A DNA stretch of 64,000 nt from Alsobacter sp046349155 (GTDB taxonomy: Bacteria; Pseudomonadota; Alphaproteobacteria; Rhizobiales; Beijerinckiaceae), in assembly GCA_046349155.1 (NCBI GenBank), contig JAXMCW010000001.1, positions 1,736,001 through 1,800,000 of the forward strand. Reading direction: 5' to 3'. How positions within the stretch are numbered: the first letter of the stretch is position 1; each line of letters starts with the position of its first letter. A program made the position numbers and the translations under genes. Shown one piece after another: positions 1-9,886 of this stretch. The notes below the pieces were generated by a model. The model saw only the letters and a list, made by a program, of their open reading frames with translations. It ran no database searches and was not told the DNA's origin.

Positions 1-195
1 CCACGTCGGTGCGAGGCTTGCCAGTCCGGCGACCCCTACGAAGAGAACCAGATCGCCGAATGCGACCATGCCGCCCGATTGCCGGGAGGCCTCTGCCGGC
101 GTCATCCACCCATTGATGGCGACCGCCGCGAGACCGCCCAGGGCCGCCAGGACATAGCCTGCGGCGATGGCGAGGAGCAGGACGGGCGGCCGCAT
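1..195 (-). CDS. Partial small membrane protein, 3' end outside window
   Basis: An open frame begins at an ATG (complement of 193-195) and runs off the left edge of the window. The 65 visible residues start MRPPVLLLAIAAGYVLAALG, a hydrophobic segment of about 25 residues. A short polar stretch with WMTPAEASRQSGG follows, then a second hydrophobic segment (FGDLVLFVGVAGLASLAP). This looks like two transmembrane helices joined by a loop. I do not recognise the family. It is divergent from the LysR gene that follows, and the roughly 275 bp between them may carry promoters for both. Confidence 0.6.
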   Translation of the reverse strand, partial: MRPPVLLLAIAAGYVLAALGGLAAVAINGWMTPAEASRQSGGMVAFGDLVLFVGVAGLASLAPTW

Positions 196-470
196 CACGT
201 CAGCCCGGCCGTCGCCGGACCGCGGTCGCGCGACGACGACAGACGAAGCGGGCTCGGCTAGGGGAGAGGGACCCTGCAGTCCTTCGGATCAAGGCGTTCC
301 CAGGCTCCATGCGACCTCAAACGTGGCGGGCCGGCGGGGTTGATGCGAGACTGCTCCGAAAGTTGAGCCTCGATCGGGCGAGAGGGAGCCGCCATCATCC
401 CTCATGCCGCCCGGCGCGAGAAGCGCCGCGTCGCGAGGCCGATCAGGCGAGATCCATCGCGAGGATGACC

Positions 471-1391
471 ATGACGAGGCTTCCATCCCTGAATGCGCTG
501 AGGGCCTTCGAGGCGCTCGGACGCACCGGGAGCGTGCGGGCCGCGGCGCAGGAGCTGGCGGTGAGCCCAACCGTCGTCTCGCGTCATGTGCAGAACCTGG
601 AACTCGACCTCGGGCTCGATCTCGTGGAGCCGCGCGGCCGGGGCCTGGTGCTGACGGCCAAAGGCCGGTCCCTGCACCGGACCGTCGGCCAGGCCTTCGA
701 CCTCTTGCGACGCGCCGTCCATGAGGCGCGGCCGCATCGGCGCGACAGCCTCGTCATCTGGTGCACTCCCGGCGTCGCCAACCGGCGGCTGCTGCCCCTT
801 CTGCCGGACCTCGAGCAGAGGCTGGAGCCCCTGGACGTGATCCTGCAGCCGACCCTGGCCCGGCCCGACTTCGACCGCCAGGAGGCCGATGTCGAAATCG
901 TCTACCTTGCCGCGTTCGAGCCGACCGCCCACCAGCGAGCGGAATTGCTGGCGAGCCCCCGCGTGCATGCTGTCGCAAGCCCGGCCTTCAGGGCACGCTA
1001 CGCGGTCGGCTGCGTGCAGGATCTGCTCGCCATGCCGCTGCTGCACGAGGAGTCGACCGCGCAGTGGGAAGCCTGGTTCCGGGCACAGGGCGTCGCGGAG
1101 ATCCCGGCCCTGCGGGGGCCGCGGCTCTGGCACGCGCATCTCGCCATCGAGGCGGCGCGTCTCGGCCAGGGCGTCGCGCTGGCCAACAGCCTCCTGGTCG
1201 AGGAGGATCTCGCTGCGGGTCGCCTGGTCGAGCTCCTGCCTTCGGACGTCGTGCTGGGCGGCTATTTTCTCGTCGGTCCCGCGTCCCACTGGCGCGATCC
1301 GGCCGTGACGACCCTGCGGGGCTGGCTCAAGGGAGCCCTCCGGCCGGCCGCGACCCGTGCAGAAAAGGCAACAGTCGCACCGAAGAACTGA
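471..1391 (+). CDS. LysR-family transcriptional regulator (GcvA-like)
   Basis: The protein has 306 residues, the usual size of a LysR-type regulator. The N-terminal winged helix-turn-helix is clear: LPSLNALRAFEALGRTGSVR, then AAQELAVSPTVVSRHVQNLE at about residues 4-45. It is followed by the typical ligand-sensing domain. The frame is open further upstream, but family proteins begin a few residues before LPSLNALRAFE. ATG 471 has GAGG six bases ahead, whereas ATG 465 abuts that sequence, so 471 is preferred. The gene lies 57 bp upstream of gabT on the same strand. Control of gabT is plausible but only inferred from position; LysR regulators more often face their target divergently. Confidence 0.85.
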   Translation: MTRLPSLNALRAFEALGRTGSVRAAAQELAVSPTVVSRHVQNLELDLGLDLVEPRGRGLVLTAKGRSLHRTVGQAFDLLRRAVHEARPHRRDSLVIWCTPGVANRRLLPLLPDLEQRLEPLDVILQPTLARPDFDRQEADVEIVYLAAFEPTAHQRAELLASPRVHAVASPAFRARYAVGCVQDLLAMPLLHEESTAQWEAWFRAQGVAEIPALRGPRLWHAHLAIEAARLGQGVALANSLLVEEDLAAGRLVELLPSDVVLGGYFLVGPASHWRDPAVTTLRGWLKGALRPAATRAEKATVAPKN

Positions 1392-1448
1392 TTGTCCCCT
1401 GGAGGCCGTCGGGACGAGGGTGACCCCAGCACCCTGGAGCCCTCCGCG

Positions 1449-2726
1449 ATGAGCACGAACGCCCACCTTCTCGCCCGCCGCAACGCCGCTGTCATTCGTG
1501 GCGTGGGCCATGTCACGCCGATTTCCGCGTCGCGCGCCGCCAATGCCGAATTGTGGGACGTGGAGGGCAAGCGCTACGTCGACTTCGCCGGCGGGATCGC
1601 GGTGCTCAACACCGGCCATTGCCATCCGAAGGTGATCGCCGCCGTCCAGGAGCAGATGACGCGGTTCACCCATACCTGCTTCCAGGTGGTGATGTACGAG
1701 CCCTACATCGAACTCGCCGAGCGGCTCAACGCGCTGGCTCCCATCTCAGGGCCGGCCAAGTCGGTCTTCTTCACCACGGGCGCCGAGGCGACCGAGAACG
1801 CCGTGAAGATCGCCCGCGCGGCTACGGGCCGCTCGGGCGTGATCGCCTTCACCGGCGCCTTCCACGGGCGCACGATCATGGCCTCGTCCCTGACCGGCAA
1901 GGTGGTGCCCTACAAGAAGGGTCTCGGCCCGGCCATGCCGGAGGTGTGGCACGTGCCGTTCCCGACGGCGCAGAACGGCGTCTCCGTCGAGGACGCGCTG
2001 AAATACCTCGACTTCATCTTCAAGGCCGATGTCGACCCGTCGCGGGTCGCGGCCATCATCATCGAGCCCGTGCAGGGCGAGGGCGGATTCCATGCCGTTC
2101 CCGCCACCCTCATGCGCGCGCTGCGCCGGATCTGCGACGAGCACGGGATCGTGCTGGTGGCCGACGAAGTCCAGACGGGGTTCGGGCGCACCGGTAAGAT
2201 GTTCGCGATGGAGCACTACGACGTCACGCCGGATCTGATCTGCGTGGCCAAGAGCCTCGCCGGCGGCTTCCCCCTGTCGGGCGTGATCGGCAAGGCGCCG
2301 ATCATGGATGCGGCGGAGCCCGGCGGGCTGGGCGGCACCTATGCGGGCAATCCGCTCGCCTGCGCGGCGGCGCTCGCCGTTCTCGACGTGTTCGAGGAGG
2401 AGAAGCTTCTGGCCCGCGCCGAGGCGATCGGACAGCGCCTGCGCGCCTGGCTGGAGAAGGCTCAGGGCCGCAACGACCTGCGGGCGATCGCCGATATCCG
2501 CGGCCCCGGCGCCATGGTGGCGTTCGACGTCGTCAAGGATCGCGGCGGGCGTGAGCCCGACGCCGCGGGAACCAAGGAGGTGATCCGCAAGGCGCACGAG
2601 AGCGGCCTGATCCTGCTCTCCTGCGGGACCCACGCCAACACGGTCCGCATCCTCGTGCCGCTCACGGTCGACGATGCGGTGCTGGACGAGGGCCTCGGCA
2701 TTCTGGAACTGGCTCTGGCGGCCTGA
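1449..2726 (+). CDS. gabT: 4-aminobutyrate--2-oxoglutarate transaminase
   Basis: A class-III PLP-dependent aminotransferase of 425 residues, the normal GabT length. It transfers the amino group of GABA to 2-oxoglutarate, giving succinic semialdehyde and glutamate in the cytoplasm. Visible landmarks are GAEATENAVK near residue 111, the substrate-region FHGRT near 139, the PLP-binding aspartate in VLVADEVQTGFGRTG near 239, and the Schiff-base lysine in VAKSLAGGFPLSG at residue 268, the same number as in E. coli GabT. ATG 1449 starts MSTNAHLLARRNAAV, typical of the family; an in-frame TTG at 1392 would only add an unconserved leader. The related 5-aminovalerate transaminase (DavT) cannot be excluded. 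No gabD is adjacent. Confidence 0.88.
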   Translation: MSTNAHLLARRNAAVIRGVGHVTPISASRAANAELWDVEGKRYVDFAGGIAVLNTGHCHPKVIAAVQEQMTRFTHTCFQVVMYEPYIELAERLNALAPISGPAKSVFFTTGAEATENAVKIARAATGRSGVIAFTGAFHGRTIMASSLTGKVVPYKKGLGPAMPEVWHVPFPTAQNGVSVEDALKYLDFIFKADVDPSRVAAIIIEPVQGEGGFHAVPATLMRALRRICDEHGIVLVADEVQTGFGRTGKMFAMEHYDVTPDLICVAKSLAGGFPLSGVIGKAPIMDAAEPGGLGGTYAGNPLACAAALAVLDVFEEEKLLARAEAIGQRLRAWLEKAQGRNDLRAIADIRGPGAMVAFDVVKDRGGREPDAAGTKEVIRKAHESGLILLSCGTHANTVRILVPLTVDDAVLDEGLGILELALAA

Positions 2727-2770
2727 GCCGGTCCCGCCGGCGGGCGCTCAGCGCGGCGGGGCCGCTCGGT

Positions 2771-3049
2771 TCACGCCTGCGCTGCGCCGGCTCCGGGGAC
2801 ATCAAGGCTGGCGCGCGGCGCAGGCGGCCGGACGCACACGCCGCGGCCGCTCGGATGTCCCTCCGCGAAGACCAGGCCCGCCGCCTCGAACATCCGGCGC
2901 AGGGCCGAGCGCTGTTCGGCGTCAAGCTCCAGCTTGCCCGCTTCGAAGCGGCTGATGTGAACCGCGCGGATGCAGACGAAGAGGCCCAACTCGTCGAGCG
3001 ACCAGCCGAGCAGCCTGCGCGCCTGATAACATTGTGTCGCCGTGATCAA
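2771..3049 (-). CDS. Small XRE-type helix-turn-helix regulator
   Basis: A 92-residue protein with an N-terminal HTH of the MITA-Q-C-ARRLLGWS type common in Hyphomicrobiales. Residues 1-60 include QARRLLGWSLDELGLFVCIR, then HISRFEAGKLELD, then RSALRRMFEAAGLVF. It presumably binds DNA as a dimer. The start is a TTG (complement of 3047-3049); it gives exactly the N-terminus expected of relatives and is preferred over later starts. The last 30 residues (Pro/Ala/Gly rich) are not conserved-looking. It converges with gabT. No partner gene is obvious, so its target is unknown. Confidence 0.7.
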   Translation of the reverse strand: MITATQCYQARRLLGWSLDELGLFVCIRAVHISRFEAGKLELDAEQRSALRRMFEAAGLVFAEGHPSGRGVCVRPPAPRASLDVPGAGAAQA

Positions 3050-3327
3050 TGCTCGTCTCGCTCGTTCGGACAGTCTTGCGCTGGTGAGTCCCGAAGTTTC
3101 TCAGGTTCCAGCTTGATCTGACCTGAAGGATTATAGCGCTATTGTTTCTTTTCGGTAGTCGACGATGGTTCTGAATGGCCTAGGCCATATGAACGACAAG
3201 ACTAGGCCAGCAGGACGATCATTCCGCTAAGGCAAAAATCACACAATGAACGTGAAGATTGAGCCCATCCAAGGCGTTCCCTTGGCATGTCCTGCGCCGA
3301 TCGCGAGCGCAATGGCTGGCACGGCTC

Positions 3328-3576
3328 ATGATGACCACGGAAGTACACGACCTGCTGGAATACACGCGCCGGTGCGGAGGGACGCTTTCGGTGCCTCGCC
3401 TCGTCGCCGGCGCGCCGGCCATCAGGCACCTCGTGGAAGCCGGCATCATCGCTGTCGACGAGACCCACTGCACCGACGACGTCGTGGCGTTCTGCGTCGT
3501 CTCCCTCAGGCGCGTGAGTGGCCTGGCCGCTCAGCCTGCCGCCGGACACCAGCATCGGCTCATGGACGTCGGCTGA
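3328..3576 (+). CDS. Small hypothetical protein
   Basis: An open frame of 82 residues beginning MMTTEVHDLLEYTRRCGG. The first 65 residues have balanced composition and a plausible helix pattern (LVAGAPAIRHLVEAGIIAVD), unlike the arginine-rich shadow frames around it. The last 20 residues are low complexity. An upstream in-frame ATG at 3259 is less likely. There is no recognisable domain and no strong ribosome binding site. The flanks at 3050-3327 and 3577-3872 hold nothing I can assign except a GGCCTAGGCC palindrome near 3178. This may not be a real gene. Confidence 0.35.
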   Translation: MMTTEVHDLLEYTRRCGGTLSVPRLVAGAPAIRHLVEAGIIAVDETHCTDDVVAFCVVSLRRVSGLAAQPAAGHQHRLMDVG

Positions 3577-3872
3577 ACGCGCAGCGCGGGTCGAGACCCG
3601 AGAGGTTCCATCACCCCGCGGCCGGCGACGCGCCTTCTGCGACCCTACCGCACATTACTGCCCGTCGCGCCGGGCGGCGCCCGTCGAGCGAACTGCGGGC
3701 GCCAAGCCGTCCATCCCATCCTTCGGGGCCGGCGAGGCGCCCGGAAATGCGGGGGATGGCTTCGGCCGTCAGGCGAGGGCCGGCCCGGCAAAAACCTGCA
3801 GCAAAGCATCTGCAGGGGCCTGTCGCGCCATGCCCGGCCTGAGAGGCGGGACGGAAACGCCGCCTGTGGGCA

Positions 3873-4103
3873 TTAAACGAACTTGACGCCCACCAACCGC
3901 GCGCGATGCCAAACCACCTCGCACTTGCGCTCGGGAAACCCCTGGGTGGAGAGGACGAAGCTGCTCGCCGGGCTGAAGTGCTCGGCAAGAATAAGGGCAG
4001 CTCCCGTTTCGCTCAGATTCTCGATCAGGCAGGTGATCTTGGTCTCGCCGATCATGATCTTCGCTTCTTTGAGGACCTTCTGTCGGCTCAGGCGCGGAAT
4101 CAT
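3873..4103 (-). CDS. PilZ domain protein
   Basis: A 76-residue single-domain protein. The order SRQKVLKEAKIMIGE, then LIENLSETGAALIL, then CEVVWHRARLVGVKFV matches the PilZ beta-barrel fold. The N/D-x-S-x-x-G element appears as NLSETGA near residue 30. The leading RxxxR element is not clearly present (RLSRQK is the nearest candidate), so c-di-GMP binding is uncertain; many short alphaproteobacterial PilZ proteins are degenerate here. It is probably monocistronic. It may act in the same second-messenger network as BcsA, but that is inference from family only. Confidence 0.75.
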   Translation of the reverse strand: MIPRLSRQKVLKEAKIMIGETKITCLIENLSETGAALILAEHFSPASSFVLSTQGFPERKCEVVWHRARLVGVKFV

Positions 4104-4380
4104 TGGCTAATTCCTGGGGGGATGGTCACCTATAGTGCCAGCCAAAGGTTGATTTTTCGGTATAGGGATCCCTGGCCCCCGGCCAAAGTGGGGGTGCGCG
4201 AGGCCGTCCGACGCAGGGGCGGGTCAACGCAGTGGCGCCGGCCTGGAGCCGCCAAGACTGAAATTTACGGAAAACAAGCGGTCGATTTGCATCCCGTATT
4301 CTTCGAGAGCCTTAAGGCGGGGGGAGCAAGGTAGCGTGGCGAGAGGCCCGAGAGGCTGAGGCTGCGACCGTGAGACGACG

Positions 4381-5670
4381 ATGACCGGTGGAGGAGGGCT
4401 GTGGCGGGGCCGGCGAGGCGGCCAGGCGTTCTGGCGTGACGTTCAGGGCGTCTTCTCCATCCACCTCGCCATCGCGGCCGTGCCCCTCACGATCGCGGTC
4501 GGAGGCGCCATCGACTATGCCTTCGCGTCGAGGGTTCAGATTGCGCTGACGGCCGCGGCCGACGCCGCCGCATTGGCCGGCGTGGGTCGCTCCACGATCA
4601 ACAGCACCACCACGTCCGCCCAGGGCGCGGCCCAGGCCACCTTCGATACGCTCTCGGCGCCGCTGAAGCGCGTGATGGTGACGACGCGCACGGTGAGCGT
4701 CGTGGATGAGGGTCTCGCGCGCACCGCGTCCGTGTCCTACAGCGCAAAGGTCGACACCTCGCTGCTGAACATCATCGGCATCAATGCCTACACAGTGTCC
4801 GGATCCTCGGCCGCGACGTTCTCGAAGGCCCCGTACATCGACTTCTATGTCCTGCTGGACAATTCTCCCTCGATGGGCGTGGGCGCCACCGACGCGGACA
4901 TCGCCACGATGGTGGGGAACACGTCCGACAAATGCGCCTTCGCCTGCCACGACACGTCCAATAAGAACAGCTACTACAACCTTGCCAAGAAGCTCGGCGT
5001 GACCATGCGCATCGACGTGCTTCGCACGGCCACCCAGCAACTCATGGACACGGCCAAGACGACGGCGGAGGTGGCCGACCAGTTCCACATGGCCGTGTAC
5101 ACGTTCGGCCCCGCCGCCACGGCGATGGGGCTGACGAACGTCGTTCCTCTCACCGGGGACCTCACGGCGGCGAAGACCTCGGCGAGCGGCATCGATCTGA
5201 TGACCGTCCCCAACTCCACCTACAACAACGACATGGACACGCCGATGGACGCCGTCCTGGCGGCCATCGACAAGGAGATCCCCCAGCCCGGCGACGGGGG
5301 CACGCCGCAGAGCCGGCAGAAGATCGTCTTCCTCGTCTCCGATGGCGTGGCCGACCAGAACAAGCCCACGGGCTGCTCGCGACCTCTCTCGTCGGGCATC
5401 CGCTGCCAGGAGCCGCTCGATCCGAACCTGTGCCTGAAGCTCCGCAACCGGGGCGTGAAGATCGCGGTCCTCTATACGACCTACCTCCCGCTCCCGACGA
5501 ACGCCTGGTACAACACGTGGCTCAAGCCCTTCCAGGCCACGATCCCGGTCAACATGCTGTCGTGCGCCACGCCTGGGCTCTATTTCGAGGTGTCGCCGTC
5601 GGGCGGCATTTCGGCGGCGATGACGGCCTTGTTCCGGCAGGCCATCCTCGTGGCGCGTCTGACGCAGTGA
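4381..5670 (+). CDS. TadG-like pilus assembly protein with von Willebrand A domain
   Basis: A 429-residue protein. Near residues 20-60 it has the TadE/TadG entry pattern: VQGVFSIHLAIAAVPLTIAV, then a hydrophobic anchor, then QIALTAAADAAALAGVG. A von Willebrand type A domain starts near residue 155 (DFYVLLDNSPSMGVG). This is a MIDAS-like motif, but with DNSPS in place of the usual DxSxS, so the first metal-ligand pattern is kept (D, S, S). Members are anchored in the inner membrane and exposed to the periplasm. It lies 43 kb from the main Tad locus and may be an orphan paralogue of the 48890-50281 gene. It converges with the ParA gene, with only 7 bp between the stops. Confidence 0.8.
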   Translation: MTGGGGLWRGRRGGQAFWRDVQGVFSIHLAIAAVPLTIAVGGAIDYAFASRVQIALTAAADAAALAGVGRSTINSTTTSAQGAAQATFDTLSAPLKRVMVTTRTVSVVDEGLARTASVSYSAKVDTSLLNIIGINAYTVSGSSAATFSKAPYIDFYVLLDNSPSMGVGATDADIATMVGNTSDKCAFACHDTSNKNSYYNLAKKLGVTMRIDVLRTATQQLMDTAKTTAEVADQFHMAVYTFGPAATAMGLTNVVPLTGDLTAAKTSASGIDLMTVPNSTYNNDMDTPMDAVLAAIDKEIPQPGDGGTPQSRQKIVFLVSDGVADQNKPTGCSRPLSSGIRCQEPLDPNLCLKLRNRGVKIAVLYTTYLPLPTNAWYNTWLKPFQATIPVNMLSCATPGLYFEVSPSGGISAAMTALFRQAILVARLTQ

Positions 5671-5677
5671 CCACGCC

Positions 5678-6406
5678 TTAGGTGTCGGGCCTCGCATTCA
5701 CGGCGAGGGACCTGCCCGGGCGCTGCGCGTGAGGCCAGGGGCCGTCGTCGTCGCATCCACGACCGACGGAAACGCAGGCACGCTGCGGTGGGCCAGGCGG
5801 AAGCCTTGTCCTGACCTCCTGCCAGAGCGCCCGGAGCTCGGCGGCGGCCTTCCCCGCCGGGGAGAGCTCCGCCACGCCGAGCCCCAGCGCGTAGGAATGC
5901 TGGTGGTCGATGCGTGCTCCGATCGCGACGGGAAGCACCGCGCCCGGATCGCCGATCCGGGGCGACCCGCCGGGCGCGAGCCTGGGCGGCACCTGGTTGA
6001 GGACCAGGGCGAACGGGCGGCGGATGGCGGCCAGACTGCGCAATGTCGGCATGACGGCCCTGACGTCGGCCTCGCTGGGTCGCAACGGCACCAGGCAGAG
6101 GTCCGACGCGCGCGCGGCGGTCTCGGCGACGCCCGGGTTGGATCCGGGCGTATCGATCACCACGAGGGACACGCCGGAGGACGAAAGCGATTGCAACTGA
6201 TCCGGCAGGCCATCGGCCGTGCGGCAGGGCGCCAGGCACGGCGTCTCGGAGCGCCGCGACCAGAACCAGCTCGCCGTCGTCTCCTGCGAATCGAGGTCGA
6301 TGACCACGACGTTTTCGCCGAAGGCGGATGCGATGACGGCAAGATTAACCGCCAGGGTGCTCTTTCCCGTGCCGCCCTTGTGGCTCACGAACGAGATGAC
6401 GCGCAT
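5678..6406 (-). CDS. ParA-family ATPase (orphan)
   Basis: A 242-residue P-loop ATPase of the ParA/MinD class. The N-terminus MRVISFVSHKGGTGKSTLAV carries the deviant Walker A (KGGTGKST) with its signature lysine. VVVIDLDSQETTASWFW follows, then VVIDTPGSNPGVAE (switch/Walker B) and LVLNQVPP. ATG 6406 starts directly at the conserved strand; an upstream ATG at 6439 would add an unconserved leader. No parB or centromere-like repeat is adjacent, so this is an orphan ParA that could position a protein cargo rather than DNA. It converges on the TadG-like gene, but no functional link is shown. Confidence 0.85.
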   Translation of the reverse strand: MRVISFVSHKGGTGKSTLAVNLAVIASAFGENVVVIDLDSQETTASWFWSRRSETPCLAPCRTADGLPDQLQSLSSSGVSLVVIDTPGSNPGVAETAARASDLCLVPLRPSEADVRAVMPTLRSLAAIRRPFALVLNQVPPRLAPGGSPRIGDPGAVLPVAIGARIDHQHSYALGLGVAELSPAGKAAAELRALWQEVRTRLPPGPPQRACVSVGRGCDDDGPWPHAQRPGRSLAVNARPDT

Positions 6407-6675
6407 GTCGAGCGTCTCCGTGTTTGGCCAAGAGTGCAAAGAAACCGGCGTTCATTCCGGGACGCCTGTCGCTGGACGTCTGTCCCTGCTGTCCGTCATC
6501 ACCCTGAGCCCGGTCGGCGTTGGGGCCCGACTTCTCGAATCAACACAACCCGGTGCAGGAAGCTAGTCTAAAGTCGAACGGCGCACCAAGCGGCAAGGTG
6601 GTCCTGAGCCGCCTTGCTGCTCGCGATGGACGCAAGTTCATCCTTCGCCGCGCCCAAGGGAGAGGAGACAAGCCC

Positions 6676-6882
6676 ATGTCGCAAGAGGTCGAGGACGACA
6701 TCCGCAGGCGAGCCTATGCGCTCTGGGATGCAGAGGGACGGCCGCAAGGGCGCGACCTCGAATTCTGGCTCAGGGCGGAGCAAGAGCTGCTGGCGCAACA
6801 GCTCGCCACCGTCGACGCCCTCGCAAGGGATATTGCCGCCACGTTGCCGAAGCGGGTCCGCAGGAAGGCGCGCGCTGCCTGA
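6676..6882 (+). CDS. DUF2934 domain protein
   Basis: A 68-residue protein with the DUF2934 pattern: IRRRAYALWDAEGRPQGRDL, then EFWLRAEQELL. This domain is a short helical pair found as small stand-alone proteins in alphaproteobacteria, with no known biochemical role. The start is ATG 6676, preceded by GAGAGGAGAC, a good ribosome binding site. The C-terminus is basic (KRVRRKARAA). It lies 93 bp upstream of the MDR oxidoreductase on the same strand and may be cotranscribed. Confidence 0.75.
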   Translation: MSQEVEDDIRRRAYALWDAEGRPQGRDLEFWLRAEQELLAQQLATVDALARDIAATLPKRVRRKARAA

Positions 6883-6975
6883 CGGGTCGAGATCCCGGAC
6901 GCCCATGGCGTGCATCGGGCAAGCCGGGGTGCCCCCCATCCCCGCACGGGTTCGGTGATCCCGCGAGGCGACGAC

Positions 6976-8049
<1,074 letters not shown>

Positions 8050-8092
8050 ACCCGGCGGATGAACCCTGCCACACCATCCAGGTGGCCACGCG

Positions 8093-9886
8093 TCACCGCA
8101 TGCGGGGATTGAGCTCCATCGTGCTGACGACCCCGAGCCCTTCCTGGCTCTCCTTCGTCCTGGAGACGGCGTCGAGGTCCCGGAAGACCGTCTTGGCGCG
8201 CGTGAGATCGCCCGAATTGTAGTAGGCCCATCCTCGCAGCAGCGCGAGATCGCGCGGCTCGGCCGCGACGGCCCGGCGCTGGTCCAGCAAGGCGATGGCT
8301 CCCGCGTAGTTGTTCGCCTTGTACTCCGCCACGGCCCTCACCGCGAGCTGGTCCGCCGGCCCGGTCTTGCGCGCCGCCGACCGCTGGGCGCGGGGCGCGT
8401 CGGAACCGATTCGGTCCAGGCTCGCGAGCCTGGGATAGGCGGCCTTGTAGGCCTTCATCGCGGCTTCGCCGGCGGGGTCGCCGAGACGGCGGGCCGTCAG
8501 CACGAGGCCGATCACGCCTTCCTCCGTCGCTTGCCACTCCACGGAGGACTTGAACCAGCCGAGCGCAGCCTTGAGATCCTTCTCGCCGTAGAGGGACCAG
8601 CCAAGGGATTGCGCGCCGAGGGCGGATTTCTCGGCTGCGACGATCTCGGCGAAACGGGCGCGGCGCTCGGGCGACAACGGGGCCGGCGGCGTCGCGGTGA
8701 TGGCCGCCGAGACGGTCTCGATATAGGCCTTGCGCACGAGGGCGTCGCTCTGGCGGTTGGCGTAGCCCACCTCCTCGGCTTCCGCGAACCGCCCGGCCGC
8801 CTTGAGGCTCAGCGTCAGTCCTTCGGCGCTCTTGGCGTCCTTGCGGGCGGCCAGCGCTTGCGCGAAGCGGTCGCGTGCGGCGTCGAAGTCCTTTCGCGCG
8901 TAGTGGTACCAGCCGAGCAGTTGCAGATCGTCGGGCGACCGTGTCTGCGCCGCGCGCTTCTCGAGCGTCTCGACCTCCGCCGGCGAGAGGTTGCCGGCGT
9001 CGCCGCGGGCGGCCTCGCCGACCTTGCGGCGCAGGGCGTCATAGCGGACGTCGTCGAACTCGCCCGTTCCGTCGGCCTTGCGACGCCCGAGGGAGATCAG
9101 GGTGGCGACCATGGGTGAGGGCAGCAGCGTCGCCGCCTTCTGGACCGTCGCAAGGCGCTCGGGTCCAAGCTTGCAGGTGGTCAGGATGTAACGATACGCG
9201 TCGAGGGCACGTTCCGCATCGTCGCTCCGGGCGAGAGCCTCCGCAACCCGCCACAGCACGTCGACGTCGCCGCAGACAAGAAGGTCTCCGCGAGCCTCAG
9301 CCACGGACAGGACCACGCCCCACTGGCCGGCGTCCGAGGCGCGTACGAGGTCCCGGCGGGCGAGGGCGGCGGCATATTTGCGCTGGAATTCGGCGGAGGG
9401 ACGCCAGTCGGGCTGCTCCGCCTGTGCGGCCGCGATGCTGTCCTGGACCTCGTCGAGGCGGCCGGCCGCGAACAGGTCCCACAGGGGCTGCTCGTCGCGC
9501 GTCGAGCCGCCCGTCTCGTAGAGATCCTCCGGGGGCTCCCAGTTCGGATAGAGGAGGCGCAGGTTTCGGATCTCGGCGGATAGCCGGGCTGTGTCGCCCT
9601 GCGAGGCGTAGTAGCGCAGCGCGGAGAGGTCGGCGGAGTCCGGGGCAACCGCCTTGGTCGCGGCCTTCGCTGGCGGCGCCTTCAAGGCCGCGGCCCCACC
9701 CTGCGGGACGATGGTCGCCGTCGGCGCCTCCGTCCGAAGCTGGAACGCGGGAGGAGAGGATGCTCCCGAGCGCCCGGGCTTTGACGAGAGCGAGAGCGGC
9801 ATCTCCTGGGCGGCCAGGGGCGCTGCCGCCAGCGCGGTGCCGAGGCAGAGGGTGGTCCAGAGACGTGCTCGAGGGGCTAGACGCAT
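8093..9886 (-). CDS. Cellulose-operon TPR protein (BcsC-like without a visible barrel)
   Basis: A 597-residue exported protein with a signal peptide (RARLWTTLCLGTALAAAPLA, ending AQ) and then helical repeats of tetratricopeptide type. Examples are LQLLGWYHYARKDFDAARDR, SLGWSLYGEKDLKAALGWFK and LRGWAYYNSGDLTRAKTVF. It is the last gene of bcsA-bcsB-bcsZ and overlaps bcsZ by 10 bp, so it should act in the periplasm in cellulose export. BcsC normally couples TPRs to a C-terminal outer-membrane beta-barrel of about 300 residues. Here the repeats run almost to the C-terminus and no barrel is seen. The gene is not obviously truncated: it ends cleanly in ELNPRMR. It may be a dedicated alphaproteobacterial TPR partner. 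Confidence 0.75.
   Translation of the reverse strand: MRLAPRARLWTTLCLGTALAAAPLAAQEMPLSLSSKPGRSGASSPPAFQLRTEAPTATIVPQGGAAALKAPPAKAATKAVAPDSADLSALRYYASQGDTARLSAEIRNLRLLYPNWEPPEDLYETGGSTRDEQPLWDLFAAGRLDEVQDSIAAAQAEQPDWRPSAEFQRKYAAALARRDLVRASDAGQWGVVLSVAEARGDLLVCGDVDVLWRVAEALARSDDAERALDAYRYILTTCKLGPERLATVQKAATLLPSPMVATLISLGRRKADGTGEFDDVRYDALRRKVGEAARGDAGNLSPAEVETLEKRAAQTRSPDDLQLLGWYHYARKDFDAARDRFAQALAARKDAKSAEGLTLSLKAAGRFAEAEEVGYANRQSDALVRKAYIETVSAAITATPPAPLSPERRARFAEIVAAEKSALGAQSLGWSLYGEKDLKAALGWFKSSVEWQATEEGVIGLVLTARRLGDPAGEAAMKAYKAAYPRLASLDRIGSDAPRAQRSAARKTGPADQLAVRAVAEYKANNYAGAIALLDQRRAVAAEPRDLALLRGWAYYNSGDLTRAKTVFRDLDAVSRTKESQEGLGVVSTMELNPRMR

Noticed and set aside
3202..3555. Minus-strand frame of 117 residues opposite the small hypothetical gene
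   Set aside because: Composition is His/Asp/Arg-rich and shadow-like, with no ribosome binding site. The plus-strand frame is more protein-like.
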